From Actinomyces sp. Marseille-P3109 (GTDB lineage: Bacteria > Actinomycetota > Actinomycetes > Actinomycetales > Actinomycetaceae): a DNA stretch of 64,000 nucleotides. The notes beneath the pieces are model-generated. The model was not told where the DNA came from, made no database searches, and worked only from the letters and a program-made list of their open reading frames with translations. This document shows, in pieces, positions 1 to 10,217 of this stretch. Location of the stretch: positions 2,118,609 to 2,182,608 of the forward strand of contig NZ_OOHN01000008.1 in assembly GCF_900323545.1 (NCBI RefSeq). The letters are read 5' to 3'. Every line of letters starts with the position of its first letter. Position 1 is the first letter of the stretch. The translations under genes were made by a program, and so were the position numbers.

Positions 1-875
1 AGGGCCTTGTCCAGGAGGGACCCGGCGTCGTTGACGGCGGCCTTGACGCCGACGTCGATGACGGGTTTGCCCGCGAAGCGCTCGCGTCCCTTGACGGGCA
101 GGTCGTGGGCGAAGATGACGGCGGTGGCCCGCTCGATGAGGTCGGGGTCGAGGGCGTCGATCTTGCCCGAGCCCTGGCCCTCGATGGCCACGGTGATGCC
201 GCGGTCCTTACCGGCCTGCTCCAGGGCCTCGGCGGCCATGAAGGTGTGGGCGATTCCGGTGGGGCAGGAGGAGACGCCCACGATGACGGTCTCGCCCGCC
301 GCCGGGGCCGACGACGCCGCGGCGGCCGCAGGCTTGTCGGCCGAGTCTTCTGCGTCTCCGGAGCCTTCGGCGGCTCCGCTCTTCTCAGCCTCTCCCCCGC
401 CGTCGAGCAGCTCGGGCTGGACCTGTCCGGTGACGATCCGGGCCGCCTCCTCGGCGTTGGGGGCCTGGCGCAGCGCGTCGGTGAACTCGGACTGCATGAG
501 GCCGCGGGCGAGCTTGGCCAGGAGCTGGAGGTGGAAGTCGTCGGCACCGTCGGGGGCCGCGATCATGAAGACGAGGTCGGCGGCCTGGCCGTCGGCGGCC
601 CCGAAGTCGACCGGCTCGGCCAGCCGGGCGAAGCCGAGGCTGGGAGCCAGGACGTGGGCGCTGCGGCAGTGCGGGATCGCGATGCCGCCGGGGATCCCGG
701 TAGGGGCGGTCGACTCGCGCTTCTTGGCGTCGGCGGCCAGGCCGTCGGGGCTGGAGGCCCTACCGGCCCCGGCCACGGTGGTGGCCAGGAACTCGATGAC
801 GTCTTCCTTACCCGGGCCGGCGTCGGCATCGAGCGCGACCAGCTCGGGGATGATCAGTGGGGTGTTCTCGGTCAT
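1..875 (-). CDS. fruA: PTS fructose transporter EIIA-EIIB part (truncated by window edge)
   Basis: N-terminal 291 residues of a fructose-specific phosphotransferase protein; the frame is open to the left window edge, so the EIIC membrane domain presumably lies outside. Residues 1-150 look like a type-2 EIIA domain with the phosphorylated histidine in GGIAIPHCRSAHV (His69). An Ala/Glu/Ser-rich linker (about 155-193) follows, then a fructose EIIB domain with its phospho-cysteine in VGVSSCPTGIAHT (Cys204). In the family, phosphate passes from HPr to EIIA, to EIIB and then to fructose entering the cell as fructose-1-phosphate. It lies 216 bp downstream of fruK on the same strand, giving the usual order regulator, kinase, transporter. 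Start chosen at the ATG before TENTPLIIPELV, which begins the EIIA fold. Confidence 0.93.
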   Translation of the reverse strand, partial: MTENTPLIIPELVALDADAGPGKEDVIEFLATTVAGAGRASSPDGLAADAKKRESTAPTGIPGGIAIPHCRSAHVLAPSLGFARLAEPVDFGAADGQAADLVFMIAAPDGADDFHLQLLAKLARGLMQSEFTDALRQAPNAEEAARIVTGQVQPELLDGGGEAEKSGAAEGSGDAEDSADKPAAAAASSAPAAGETVIVGVSSCPTGIAHTFMAAEALEQAGKDRGITVAIEGQGSGKIDALDPDLIERATAVIFAHDLPVKGRERFAGKPVIDVGVKAAVNDAGSLLDKA

Positions 876-1091
876 GGTCTTCCTTGGTGTCCGAGGTGCT
901 GCCGACCGGTGGGCGGCGGCGTGTCAGAGGTGGTCGGAGCGGTCAGGTGTGATGGGTGAGTGAGTGGCGGACTGGAGGAGGTTGCGAACGGTCGGGCTGG
1001 TCGGGGTGTTGGTGGCGTGGATGACGGTCAACGGCAGGAGGCGGGCGGTGGGCTGCGGCGGTTCCGGCGGCCCCAGCAACTCCGGGCCCCC

Positions 1092-2102
1092 TTAGGAGAG
1101 CCGGGTGACGACGGACGGCTGCTCGGGCAGGTCGGCGGGCGTGGGCAGGGTGGTGCCGGGCAGGGAGGCGGCGGCCGAGCCGTAGGCCATGGCGGTGCTC
1201 AGGCGCTCGGCCTCATCGCCGCCATTGACGTCGGCCAGGATGTAGCCGGCCACTGAGGAGTCCCCGGCGCCGACGGTGGAGACCACCGGGACCTCCGGGG
1301 CGGTGGCGTGCCAGGCGCCGTCGGCGGTCACCAGGACGGCGCCGGCGGGCCCGAGCGTCACCATGACGGCACCGATGCCCAGGGCCACCAGGAGGCGGGC
1401 GGCGTCGACGACGGGGCCATAATCCCCCTCGACGGCTCCCTCCTCGAGGGCCATGGCCCGCTCGGCGGGCAGGCCCGCGAGCTGGCCGAGCTCCTCACCG
1501 TTGGGCTTGATGAGGTCGGGGGCCGAGTCGGGCAGCTCGGCGGCCAGGGCGGACAGGGGCTCGTCGGAGGTGTCGACGGCGATGCGCAGCCCCGGAGCGG
1601 CCTCGCGCAGGAGCCCCACGAGGCGGGCGTACCAGTTGGTCGGGACGCCCGGCGGCAGGGAGCCGGACAGGACCGCCCAGTGGTGGGGGGAGGTTCCGGC
1701 CGGAAGCGGCGTGGTGGCCAGGGTCTCCAGGAGGGCGCGCTCGACGGCGTCGATCTCCTCCTCGCTCAGGCCGGCGCCCAGCTCGTTGAGCTTGGTGGTG
1801 GTGCCGTCGGGCTCGGTGACCGCGGTGTTGATGCGGGCGGCGCCGGCCACGGGCACCGGATGGACGGTGAGCCCGGGCAGCTCGAGGGCGTCGAGGGCGG
1901 TGAGAATGGGGTCGTGCTCGGCGGCGGGCAGGACGGTGGTGGCGGCGCGCCCGGAGTTGGACAGGACGCGGGCGACGTTGACGCCCTTGCCCCCCGGCTC
2001 CATGACGACGGTGGTCAGGCGCTGGACGGCACCGCGCTGGAGAGGGCCGGCCAGGGAGACGGTGCGGTCGAGGGACGGGTTGGGTGTGAGGGTCAGGATC
2101 AT
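1092..2102 (-). CDS. fruK: 1-phosphofructokinase
   Basis: 336-aa PfkB-family sugar kinase that would phosphorylate fructose-1-phosphate from the neighbouring PTS to fructose-1,6-bisphosphate. Visible marks are the N-terminal ILTLTPNPSLDRTV, the substrate-site PGGKGVNVARVL, and the ATP/catalytic GAGDSSVAGYI near the C-terminus with its catalytic aspartate. The start is the ATG at 2102, which overlaps the stop of the upstream regulator by four bases (ATGA), so translation is probably coupled. The reading frame stays open further upstream, but that part only shadows the regulator gene. Length and motifs are normal for FruK. Confidence 0.95.
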   Translation of the reverse strand: MILTLTPNPSLDRTVSLAGPLQRGAVQRLTTVVMEPGGKGVNVARVLSNSGRAATTVLPAAEHDPILTALDALELPGLTVHPVPVAGAARINTAVTEPDGTTTKLNELGAGLSEEEIDAVERALLETLATTPLPAGTSPHHWAVLSGSLPPGVPTNWYARLVGLLREAAPGLRIAVDTSDEPLSALAAELPDSAPDLIKPNGEELGQLAGLPAERAMALEEGAVEGDYGPVVDAARLLVALGIGAVMVTLGPAGAVLVTADGAWHATAPEVPVVSTVGAGDSSVAGYILADVNGGDEAERLSTAMAYGSAAASLPGTTLPTPADLPEQPSVVTRLS

Positions 2103-2869
2103 GCGACGAGGACCTCGGTTTCGGTGGTGGCGAGCTGTTCGGTGAGTGCGGGCGGGAGCTCGACGTCGGTGACCAGGAGGTCGACGTCGTCGAGGGAGGC
2201 GAAGGAGACCAGGTGCTCCTGGCCGATCTTGGAGGAGTCGACCAGGGCCACCACCTGGCGGGCGCTGCGCACCATGGCGCGTTTGACGGTGGCCTCGTCG
2301 GGGTCGGGCGTGGACAGCCCGTGAGCGGCACTGACGCCGTTGGCGCCCAGGAGGGCGACGTCGACGCGCAGGGTGGAGAGGGTCTCGACGGCCTCGGGGC
2401 CGACAGCGGCCTGGGTGAGTCCGCGCAGCTGGCCGCCCAGGATCCGCACCCGGGTCTGTCCTGCGGCGGCCAGGGAGGCGGCGGTCAGGACGGAGTTGGT
2501 GATGATGGTCAGGTTGCTCTCGGTGGGCAGGAGGCGGGCGAACGCCCCGGTGGTGGTGCCGGCGTCGACCAGGAGGGTGGTGCCGGGTTCCGGGCCCAAC
2601 CATTCCAGGGCGGCGCGGGCGATGGCCTGCTTGGCGGAGGTATTGACCTGCTCGCGCTGGGTCACGCCGGTCTCCGGCAGGGCGGGGGCCGGGATGGCGC
2701 CGCCGTGGACCTTGCGCAGGGAGCCGCAGCGGTCCAGGGCGGTCAGGTCGCGGCGGATCGTCTCAGGGGTGACGTCGAAGCGCTCGGCCAGCTCGGTGAC
2801 CAGGACGCGCCCTGCGCCGCGCACCTGCTCCACGATCCGGCTGTGCCTGTCCTCGATGCGCATGCTCAC
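2099..2869 (-). CDS. fruR: DeoR-family transcriptional regulator of the fructose operon
   Basis: 256 aa. The N-terminal winged helix (RIVEQVRGAGRVLVTELAERFDVTPETIRRDL) has the DeoR signature TPETIRRDL, and the rest is a DeoR-type sugar-phosphate sensor domain (around 75-240, with LLVDAGTTT and ALLGANGVS). It is the first gene of the operon with fruK and fruA and overlaps fruK by 4 bp. Family members usually repress fructose genes until fructose-1-phosphate (or fructose-1,6-bisphosphate) binds. The DNA just upstream carries three copies of a decamer that could be its operator. The gene symbol is inferred from context. Confidence 0.88.
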   Translation of the reverse strand: MSMRIEDRHSRIVEQVRGAGRVLVTELAERFDVTPETIRRDLTALDRCGSLRKVHGGAIPAPALPETGVTQREQVNTSAKQAIARAALEWLGPEPGTTLLVDAGTTTGAFARLLPTESNLTIITNSVLTAASLAAAGQTRVRILGGQLRGLTQAAVGPEAVETLSTLRVDVALLGANGVSAAHGLSTPDPDEATVKRAMVRSARQVVALVDSSKIGQEHLVSFASLDDVDLLVTDVELPPALTEQLATTETEVLVA

Positions 2870-2901
2870 CCCTGACGTCGATGTCGGCGGCAGATGATGC
2901 C

Positions 2902-2963
2902 TGTTCGGGCATCAATCCAACCTTTAATGTTTGAACAGACATCAGTGTATGCCCGTTCAGACA
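2902..2963. promoter_or_regulatory. Candidate FruR operator cluster
   Basis: Three related decamers precede fruR: TGTTCGGGCA (2902-2911), TGAACAGACA (2932-2941, inside TGTTTGAACAGACA) and, inverted, TGCCCGTTCA (2950-2959, followed by GACA). They fit a shared TGWWCRGRCA pattern. Placement 35-95 bp before a DeoR regulator gene suggests autoregulation of the fructose operon. That function is inferred. Confidence 0.5.
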
Positions 2964-3114
2964 CTCACGTCCACCCCTGAGTGACTCACAATACATTTCA
3001 TAGGCTGTTCTGAGAACAGGGTCCGCCCTCGACGTGAACCGCAGTTGCCACTGTCCCCCGATCACCTTCACCTTCCCCAGTGGCGCCCCACCCACGCAGG
3101 CACTCGTCACCCAG

Positions 3115-3157
3115 CACTCGTGCCCGCCACCCCTGCTGAGGGCGACGGGCACGAGTG
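3115..3157 (-). terminator. Hairpin terminator after nucleotidase gene A
   Basis: Perfect 12-bp arms CACTCGTGCCCG (3115-3126) and CGGGCACGAGTG (3146-3157) with a 19-nt loop, 60 bp beyond the stop of the gene ending at 3218. There is no clear U-tract. A near-copy follows the paralogous gene at 5758-5793, so the hairpin was duplicated with the gene. Confidence 0.65.
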
Positions 3158-3217
3158 TCGATTCGCGCATCGCTGCATCAGTCGGCATCAGACCGCATCA
3201 GCACGCGTCAATCCACG

Positions 3218-5629
3218 TCAGGCGACCTGCCGTCTGCGGCGCAGGATGAGGTAGCCGCCGACGATGAGGATCAGGGCGACGACGCCCGCACCCAGGGACG
3301 CACCTGTGCGGGCCAACGGCCAGCCACCCGAGCCGCCGACTGGCTGATCGCCGCTGCTACCGCGGGCCTCAGGAGCGGCGGCGGCTGCGGGCGGCGCGCC
3401 GCTCCCGGCGGACGGCTCGGTGCCGCCACCCACGGACGCCTCATCAGCATCACGACCGACCTGCGGGGTGGACGTCGCCTCGCCGCCGGCCTCGTCCGCC
3501 GTCCCGGCAGTACCCTCTGCCGTACTGTCACCCGTTTCCGCACCGGGGTCGGCCGCAGCCTCATCCTCGATCTCAACGGAGAAGCGATTGAGAACCGTGC
3601 CGGCGGAGTCGAGGGTCTCGACGGAGGCCCAGCGGCAGGTGGCGGCCTGGACCGTGCGGCAGGCGCGCGTGGGGGCGTCGGACGGGAAGGTGAGGTTGAA
3701 GTCGACCCGTCCGGTGGTCGGACCGGTGGGGTCGACGGTGAGGTCGAGGTCCTTGGTCAGGATCTCCTTGCCCCCCGAGCTCACGCGCACACTCCGGGCG
3801 CCGGCGGCCTGCTCGGAGGCGTTGGTGTAGGCCAGGGAGTCCAGGGTCACTGAGACCATGTCGGTGCTGCGCGCACCGCCTGAGCTGACGTACACGGGCC
3901 CCACGGTCATCCCGGTCTGCCGCTTGGAGTAGCCGGCCTTGACGGGCTGGTCGCCGAAGGAGGCCAGGTAGGCGGAGGTGACGTCGCGGTCGAGAACACC
4001 GGTGTTGGTCACGGGCTTGCCCTTGAGGACGGTGTAGCCGTCGCCGCCGGTCAGCAGGAAGGAGTTGGAGGCGACAACGACACTGTCGCCGTCGGCCAGC
4101 GGCTTGCCGTCGACGAGGATCTCGCGGATCGCGGGGGCGGCTCCGGCTTCAGTCCCATGAGCGGCATCGGTGCTGGCCTCGGTGAGGACGTCCACGTTGC
4201 TGGACAGCCCCAGGGTGAGGACGGGCCGGCTGGAGCCGGGCTGCCACTGCTGGGACAGCAGAGCCTTCAGCTCGGCGCCGGTGAGGGTCGTATAGGCCAT
4301 CTCGTTGCCGAAGGGCTGGACTGTGTATGCCTCCCCCGAGGTCAGGACGCCGTCGCCCTCGGAGCCGGAGGCGGCGTAGAGCAGGTCGGCGCGCACGCCG
4401 CCGGCGTTCATGATGCCCACGTAGCGGGTGGAGCCGGCCGGCTGGATGTCGGTGGCGAGCCAGCTGCGGAAGGACTCGGCGATGAGGTTGGAGGCGGTGG
4501 ACTCAGTGCCTCGGTTGGCGCCGGGGCCGGTGCCGTCCGAGCCGCGCAGGAAGTCCGAGCCGATCCGGGCCAGCGGCTTGCCGCCCTCGGTGGCGGAGTC
4601 CTTCTCTGCCTGGGACACGATCCCGGCGACGCCGTAGGCGTCGGTGGTGCAGTTCGAGCTGCGCAGGTCCTCGTTGTCGGCGCTGACCACAGTGGTCTTC
4701 CGGCTGGCGGGGTCGTAGCTGAGGCGGATGCGGCCCAGCGCCCAGCCGTAGTGGTCGGCCTGGACGACGGCGATCTGGTTGCCCTCAGCACCGGTGACGG
4801 TCTGGGCGAAGGGCACGTGGGTGTGTCCGGAGAAGACGGCGTCGACGCTCCCGCCAAAGCTGGTGGCAGTGGTGGCGGCGTCCTCGTGGCTCAGCGCGAC
4901 GACGACGTCGGCCTCACCGTTGGCGGGGTCGCCGTCCTTGAGCTCGGCGGCGCGGGCGTTGGCGGCGGCGATCGCGGGGCTCAGGGTGAGGGTGGACAGG
5001 GCCGAGGGCGACACGAGGGTGGGCAGCTCATCGGTGACGACGCCGACGAAGCCGACGCGCACGCCGCTGACCTCCTTGATGAAGGCGCCTTTGCCGCTGC
5101 CCTCGGCGGCAAGGGGCGCCGAGCCGGAGACATTGGCGGCCAGGATCGGGAAGTTCGAGGCGGGCAGGATGCGGCCCTCGAGGTCGGTCAGGCCCTGGTC
5201 GAGCTCGTGGTTGCCCAGGGCGGAGGCATCCAGGGACATCGCGTTGAGCGCCTCGATGGTGGGGCGGTCCTGAAGGATGGAGGAGACGTAGGCCGATCCG
5301 CCCACCGAATCGCCGGCGGAGACGAACAGGGTGTTCGGGTTGGAGGCGCGGGCGGCGGAGACCTCGCAGGCCAGAGTGACGGCGCCGGGGTCCTCGACGG
5401 AACTCTGCCCGGTGTTGCGGTCCGTTTGAGTGGTGCGGGAGATGTGGCCGTGCAGGTCGGTGATGCCCAGCAGGTCGATGGTGGTGGTGCCGCTGGCCGG
5501 AGCGTCAGCCGGCGTGGCCGGTTCGTCGGCACCGGCGGTCGGGGTGAGCGGGGAGGGACTGAGGGCTGCCAGAGTGAGCGCGCACATGACGGCGCCGACC
5601 TTGACGGCCCACGTGGGGTGCAGTCGCAT
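3218..5629 (-). CDS. Cell-wall-anchored 5'-nucleotidase / cyclic phosphodiesterase family protein (copy A)
   Basis: 803 aa, exported. An N-terminal signal peptide (about 1-35) precedes a calcineurin-like metallophosphatase domain with all metal-site motifs: GITDLHGH (Asp58, His60), SAGDS (Asp107), GNHELDQG (Asn140, His141), LSHED (His248) and GHTH (His269, His271). The C-terminal 5'-nucleotidase domain keeps NAGGVR and GGDGYTVLKG. The tail has a sortase-type LARTG motif, a hydrophobic segment and RRRR, so the protein is probably linked to peptidoglycan. Likely role: dephosphorylating extracellular nucleotides for salvage. Start at 5629 is chosen because AAGGA lies about 8 bases upstream and the signal peptide begins there. 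A diverged, apparently inactive paralogue lies directly upstream on the same strand. Confidence 0.92.
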   Translation of the reverse strand: MRLHPTWAVKVGAVMCALTLAALSPSPLTPTAGADEPATPADAPASGTTTIDLLGITDLHGHISRTTQTDRNTGQSSVEDPGAVTLACEVSAARASNPNTLFVSAGDSVGGSAYVSSILQDRPTIEALNAMSLDASALGNHELDQGLTDLEGRILPASNFPILAANVSGSAPLAAEGSGKGAFIKEVSGVRVGFVGVVTDELPTLVSPSALSTLTLSPAIAAANARAAELKDGDPANGEADVVVALSHEDAATTATSFGGSVDAVFSGHTHVPFAQTVTGAEGNQIAVVQADHYGWALGRIRLSYDPASRKTTVVSADNEDLRSSNCTTDAYGVAGIVSQAEKDSATEGGKPLARIGSDFLRGSDGTGPGANRGTESTASNLIAESFRSWLATDIQPAGSTRYVGIMNAGGVRADLLYAASGSEGDGVLTSGEAYTVQPFGNEMAYTTLTGAELKALLSQQWQPGSSRPVLTLGLSSNVDVLTEASTDAAHGTEAGAAPAIREILVDGKPLADGDSVVVASNSFLLTGGDGYTVLKGKPVTNTGVLDRDVTSAYLASFGDQPVKAGYSKRQTGMTVGPVYVSSGGARSTDMVSVTLDSLAYTNASEQAAGARSVRVSSGGKEILTKDLDLTVDPTGPTTGRVDFNLTFPSDAPTRACRTVQAATCRWASVETLDSAGTVLNRFSVEIEDEAAADPGAETGDSTAEGTAGTADEAGGEATSTPQVGRDADEASVGGGTEPSAGSGAPPAAAAAPEARGSSGDQPVGGSGGWPLARTGASLGAGVVALILIVGGYLILRRRRQVA

Positions 5630-5757
5630 GTCGTTCCTTGTCAGGCGGAGGGATGGTGACCCGGGAAAAGATGAGGAGAGGAACATGACTAACCGTATGT
5701 GACCACGTGGCACGGGACATTTTTTCACGGAAATTACTGACGTTCATCACCCAGCAG

Positions 5758-5793
5758 TCGTGCCCGCCTCCCCTGGCGGGGTGGCGGGCACGA
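5758..5793 (-). terminator. Strong hairpin terminator after nucleotidase gene B
   Basis: Arms TCGTGCCCGCC (5758-5768) and GGCGGGCACGA (5783-5793), with an inner CCCC/GGGG pairing around a TGGC loop. It lies 55 bp past the stop of the gene ending at 5848 and resembles the hairpin at 3115-3157. It separates gene B from the promoter region of gene A. Confidence 0.65.
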
Positions 5794-5847
5794 GTGTCGA
5801 TTCGCGCATCACTGCGTCAGTCTGTGTCAGAGCTGCCGCGATCCACG

Positions 5848-8337
5848 TCAGTCGACCTGCCGTCTGCGGCGCAGGATGAGGTAGCCGCCGACGATGAGGG
5901 TCAGGGCGACGACGCCCGCACCCAGGGACGCACCTGTGCGGGCCAGCGGCCAGCCTCCCGAACCACCGATCGGCTGACCACCAGAGCCGCGAGCCTCACG
6001 AGCGGCAGCACCCGCCCCGCTCGTGGCAGCAGGCAGACCACCCACACCGACCGGTGCCGTGGCACCGTCAGCACTCCCGCCTCCGGGTGAGGCCGCCGCC
6101 TTCCCATCCGGGACCGCACCGCTGCTGGGGCCCGCCGTCGCCGACGGAGCCGCCGTGGCACCCGCCGACGGCCCGGCGCCGGAAGTCGAGGACGGAGCCC
6201 CCATCGAAGGCGCAGCCGACGGCGTTGCCGTGGGCGCCGCATCGGCCGGCACCTCGACGTAGAAGCTGTTGAGGACCCGGCCGACGCCGTCAACGGACTC
6301 CAGGGTCACCCAGCTGCAGCTGTCCGCGGAGGCTGTGCGGCAGGCACTGGTGGGCGCATCGGCCGGGACCGTGAGGTCAAAGCTCGCCTCACCGGTGGTG
6401 GGGCCACTGCGGTCCACGGTCAGATCGATGTTCTGACTGAAGAACTCCTTGTCCCCGGAGCGGGCACGGACTCTCTGCGCACCGAGGGTCTGTTCGGAGG
6501 CGTTGGTGTAGGCCAGGGAGTCCATCGTCACTGTCACCGTGCCGGCCTGACCGGGCTTCGGGGTCACACTCATACCCACCTGACGCTTGGAGTAGGACGG
6601 CATCAAGGGCTTATCCCCGAAAGAGTGCAGGTAGGAGATGAAGACGCTGTGGTGGAGCGAGCCGACGTCGACGATGACCTTCTGGTCAGGAATGGCGAAG
6701 TCGACGCCGTCGTAGAGCAGCTCGTGGGTGGAGGCCACGACCACTGTGTCCGTGTCCTCCAGGACCTGCCCGTCGACCCGGATCTCACGCACTGTGGGAA
6801 CGGCTCCGCTCTGCGCCGTCGCCCCGGGATCGACAATGACGTCCATGTTGGAGGACAGTCCCAGGTTGAGCACGGCAGGATCGGCGTGGAATCTCCACTG
6901 CTGGGCGATGAGCGCCTTGAGCTCGGCACCATTCAGAGTGGTGTAGGAGAGCGCTTTATTGTCGGACTGGACGCCGAGTGCCTCCCCGTAGGAGACGAGG
7001 CCGTCCTGATCCGGGCGCGGGACGTCGTTGTCACTGCCGGACGCGAGGTAGGTGAGGTCCTTCTTGACATCACCGGAATTGACGATGCCGACGTAGTGGC
7101 TGGTTCCAGGAGGTTTGATGTCAGTGATCCAGCTGCGGTAGGACTCGGCGACCAAGTCGGCGGCCGTGGACTCCGTTGCCGCATTGGTGTCGGGGACGCT
7201 TCCATCGGAACCCCGCAGGAAGTCCGCCCCGATATGCGCCAGCGGCTGCTTCTTAGCATCCGTGACGGAGCTGTAGTACTCCCACATCGTATTCAGGACA
7301 TCGGGAGATGACCCTCGGCATTCAAAGCTTTGGATCGGTGTGCTATGCGCGTAGTAGGCGAATGTCTTCCGGGTCGTTCGATCGTACTCGAGGAGAACAT
7401 CCCCGAAGGTCCGTCCGTAACGGCCGGGCTGGACGACGGGAATCGCATTGCCCTCGAATCCGGTGACGACCTGCCCGTGGCCCTGTCCGCTGCGACCGGC
7501 GACGACGGCGTCGACGTTCTTGGAGAAACCGGTCGCCGTGGAGGTCATGTCCTCATGACTGAGCACGACGACGACGTCGGCCTCACCATTGGCTGAATCG
7601 CCGTCCTTGAGCTCGGCGGCGCGGGCGTTGGCCGTGGCCACCGCCGGGGAGACTGTCAGGACCGCCCGGTTCGCCACGGACGTCCGGGCGGGAAGGTCGT
7701 CGGTCACCACGCCGATGAAACCGACGCGCACCCCGTCGACCTCCTTGATGAAGACCCCCCGACCACTCCCCTCGGCACTCAGGGCATCGGAGCCGGACAC
7801 GTTCGCCGCCAGGATGGGGAAGTCGGAGGCGGGCAGGATTCTGTCCTCGAGGTCCTTCACTCCGCCATCGAGCGCGTGAACCCCCAGGGCCGAGGCATCC
7901 AGCTCCATCGTATTGAGCCCGCTGATGACGGGCCGGTCCTGCAGGAAGGAGGACGCGTGGGGCGAGGCCCCGATGTTGCCGCCGGAGGAGACGACGAGCG
8001 TATTGGGGAAGTCCTCTCGAATCCCACGGACAGCGCACTCGATCCCGACCAGGCCGGGGTCCTTGGGGAGGTCGTACTCCTCGGTATCCGGGTTGAACCC
8101 GCTCGTCTCCAGGTAGTGACCGTGAAGGCTGCCCAGGCCCACCAGCTTGATGCTCACCTTGTTGCCCGGATCGTCGGCCCCCTGAAGCCCATCAGCGCCG
8201 TCGGGAGGTTTCTCCACAGCGGCAGCCGGCGGCACGATCGATGCTGCCGGAACCGCGATCATGGGACTCAATGCAGCCACAACCAGAGCGCTCAACGCGG
8301 CGCAGACTCGTGCTCTGCGAGCTGGAAATATTCTCAT
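5848..8337 (-). CDS. Degenerate 5'-nucleotidase-like cell-wall protein (copy B, probable pseudoenzyme)
   Basis: 829 aa, intact frame, same architecture as copy A: signal peptide, metallophosphatase-like domain, 5'-nucleotidase C-terminal-like domain, low-complexity Ala/Ser/Gly linker, LARTG, hydrophobic segment, RRRR. Nearly every catalytic motif is altered: GITDLHGH is GLGSLHGH (Asp to Ser70), SAGDS is SSGGN (Asp to Gly120), GNHELDQG is GVHALDGG (Asn to Val153), and GHTH is GRSG (residues 281-284). Only the His of LSHED (His261) and of the first motif remain. The substrate motifs NAGGVR and GDGY have become NSGDVK and YDGVDF. It is therefore unlikely to hydrolyse nucleotides and may be a binding or surface protein. 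Start at 8337 has GAGGA five bases upstream; an ATG 12 bases earlier is possible. The last ~110 bp are almost identical to copy A. Confidence 0.9.
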   Translation of the reverse strand: MRIFPARRARVCAALSALVVAALSPMIAVPAASIVPPAAAVEKPPDGADGLQGADDPGNKVSIKLVGLGSLHGHYLETSGFNPDTEEYDLPKDPGLVGIECAVRGIREDFPNTLVVSSGGNIGASPHASSFLQDRPVISGLNTMELDASALGVHALDGGVKDLEDRILPASDFPILAANVSGSDALSAEGSGRGVFIKEVDGVRVGFIGVVTDDLPARTSVANRAVLTVSPAVATANARAAELKDGDSANGEADVVVVLSHEDMTSTATGFSKNVDAVVAGRSGQGHGQVVTGFEGNAIPVVQPGRYGRTFGDVLLEYDRTTRKTFAYYAHSTPIQSFECRGSSPDVLNTMWEYYSSVTDAKKQPLAHIGADFLRGSDGSVPDTNAATESTAADLVAESYRSWITDIKPPGTSHYVGIVNSGDVKKDLTYLASGSDNDVPRPDQDGLVSYGEALGVQSDNKALSYTTLNGAELKALIAQQWRFHADPAVLNLGLSSNMDVIVDPGATAQSGAVPTVREIRVDGQVLEDTDTVVVASTHELLYDGVDFAIPDQKVIVDVGSLHHSVFISYLHSFGDKPLMPSYSKRQVGMSVTPKPGQAGTVTVTMDSLAYTNASEQTLGAQRVRARSGDKEFFSQNIDLTVDRSGPTTGEASFDLTVPADAPTSACRTASADSCSWVTLESVDGVGRVLNSFYVEVPADAAPTATPSAAPSMGAPSSTSGAGPSAGATAAPSATAGPSSGAVPDGKAAASPGGGSADGATAPVGVGGLPAATSGAGAAAREARGSGGQPIGGSGGWPLARTGASLGAGVVALTLIVGGYLILRRRRQVD

Positions 8338-8693
8338 GTCAATCCTCATGGGACGTAGGGATGGAGATCGGGATCACGTGAGGAAGGGAACATCACCAAG
8401 GTACGCCTCTCCCGGGATTTTTGCAGTATTTTTTACGATCTCATCCAGTCGGTAGATTGCTCGGTCACGACTGCCCGTCACGGAACGACATTGAGGCGTA
8501 CGGGATCCACGTTCGCAGGCGTGGATGGGACTGGCGAGAGCGCGGCGAGGAACGAGCCACGCGGATGGCCGCCAAGAGCATCGACCGCGAGCGCCCCGCC
8601 CCCCTCCCACGGCACAACGACGACGTCCGCCACCTCGGAGAAGAGGTGACGGACGCCGTCGCTATGGCGCGCAGAGCCCGGATCAGCCAGGTA
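8338..8693. other. Intergenic region between gdhA end and nucleotidase copy B
   Basis: About 356 bp without a convincing gene. The part nearest 8338-8450 is AT-richer and presumably holds the promoter of copy B. A small inverted repeat ATCCACG/CGTGGAT (8505-8511 and 8520-8526) could help end gdhA transcription. Nothing else was recognised. Confidence 0.4.
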
Positions 8694-10046
<1,353 letters not shown>

Positions 10047-10217
10047 CTAGCGGAATAAGCTCAGCACCTGGCTGGTCGCCGCGGCGCCGCGAGAAGACTT
10101 CCACCGAGACGTTCACTGAGACGAAACATCTCGCTGTTCGGCGGAAACATGGACGTCGCAAAGACCGCATACCGGATGCTCACGCAGCGTAGATCACAGT
10201 TCCCGGAGGATCTGGTC

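Noticed and set aside
1092..2603. 503-codon frame that would fuse extra sequence to 1-phosphofructokinase
   Set aside because: The first 167 codons are an out-of-frame reading of the regulator gene; the true start at 2102 fits the ATGA overlap and the family N-terminus.
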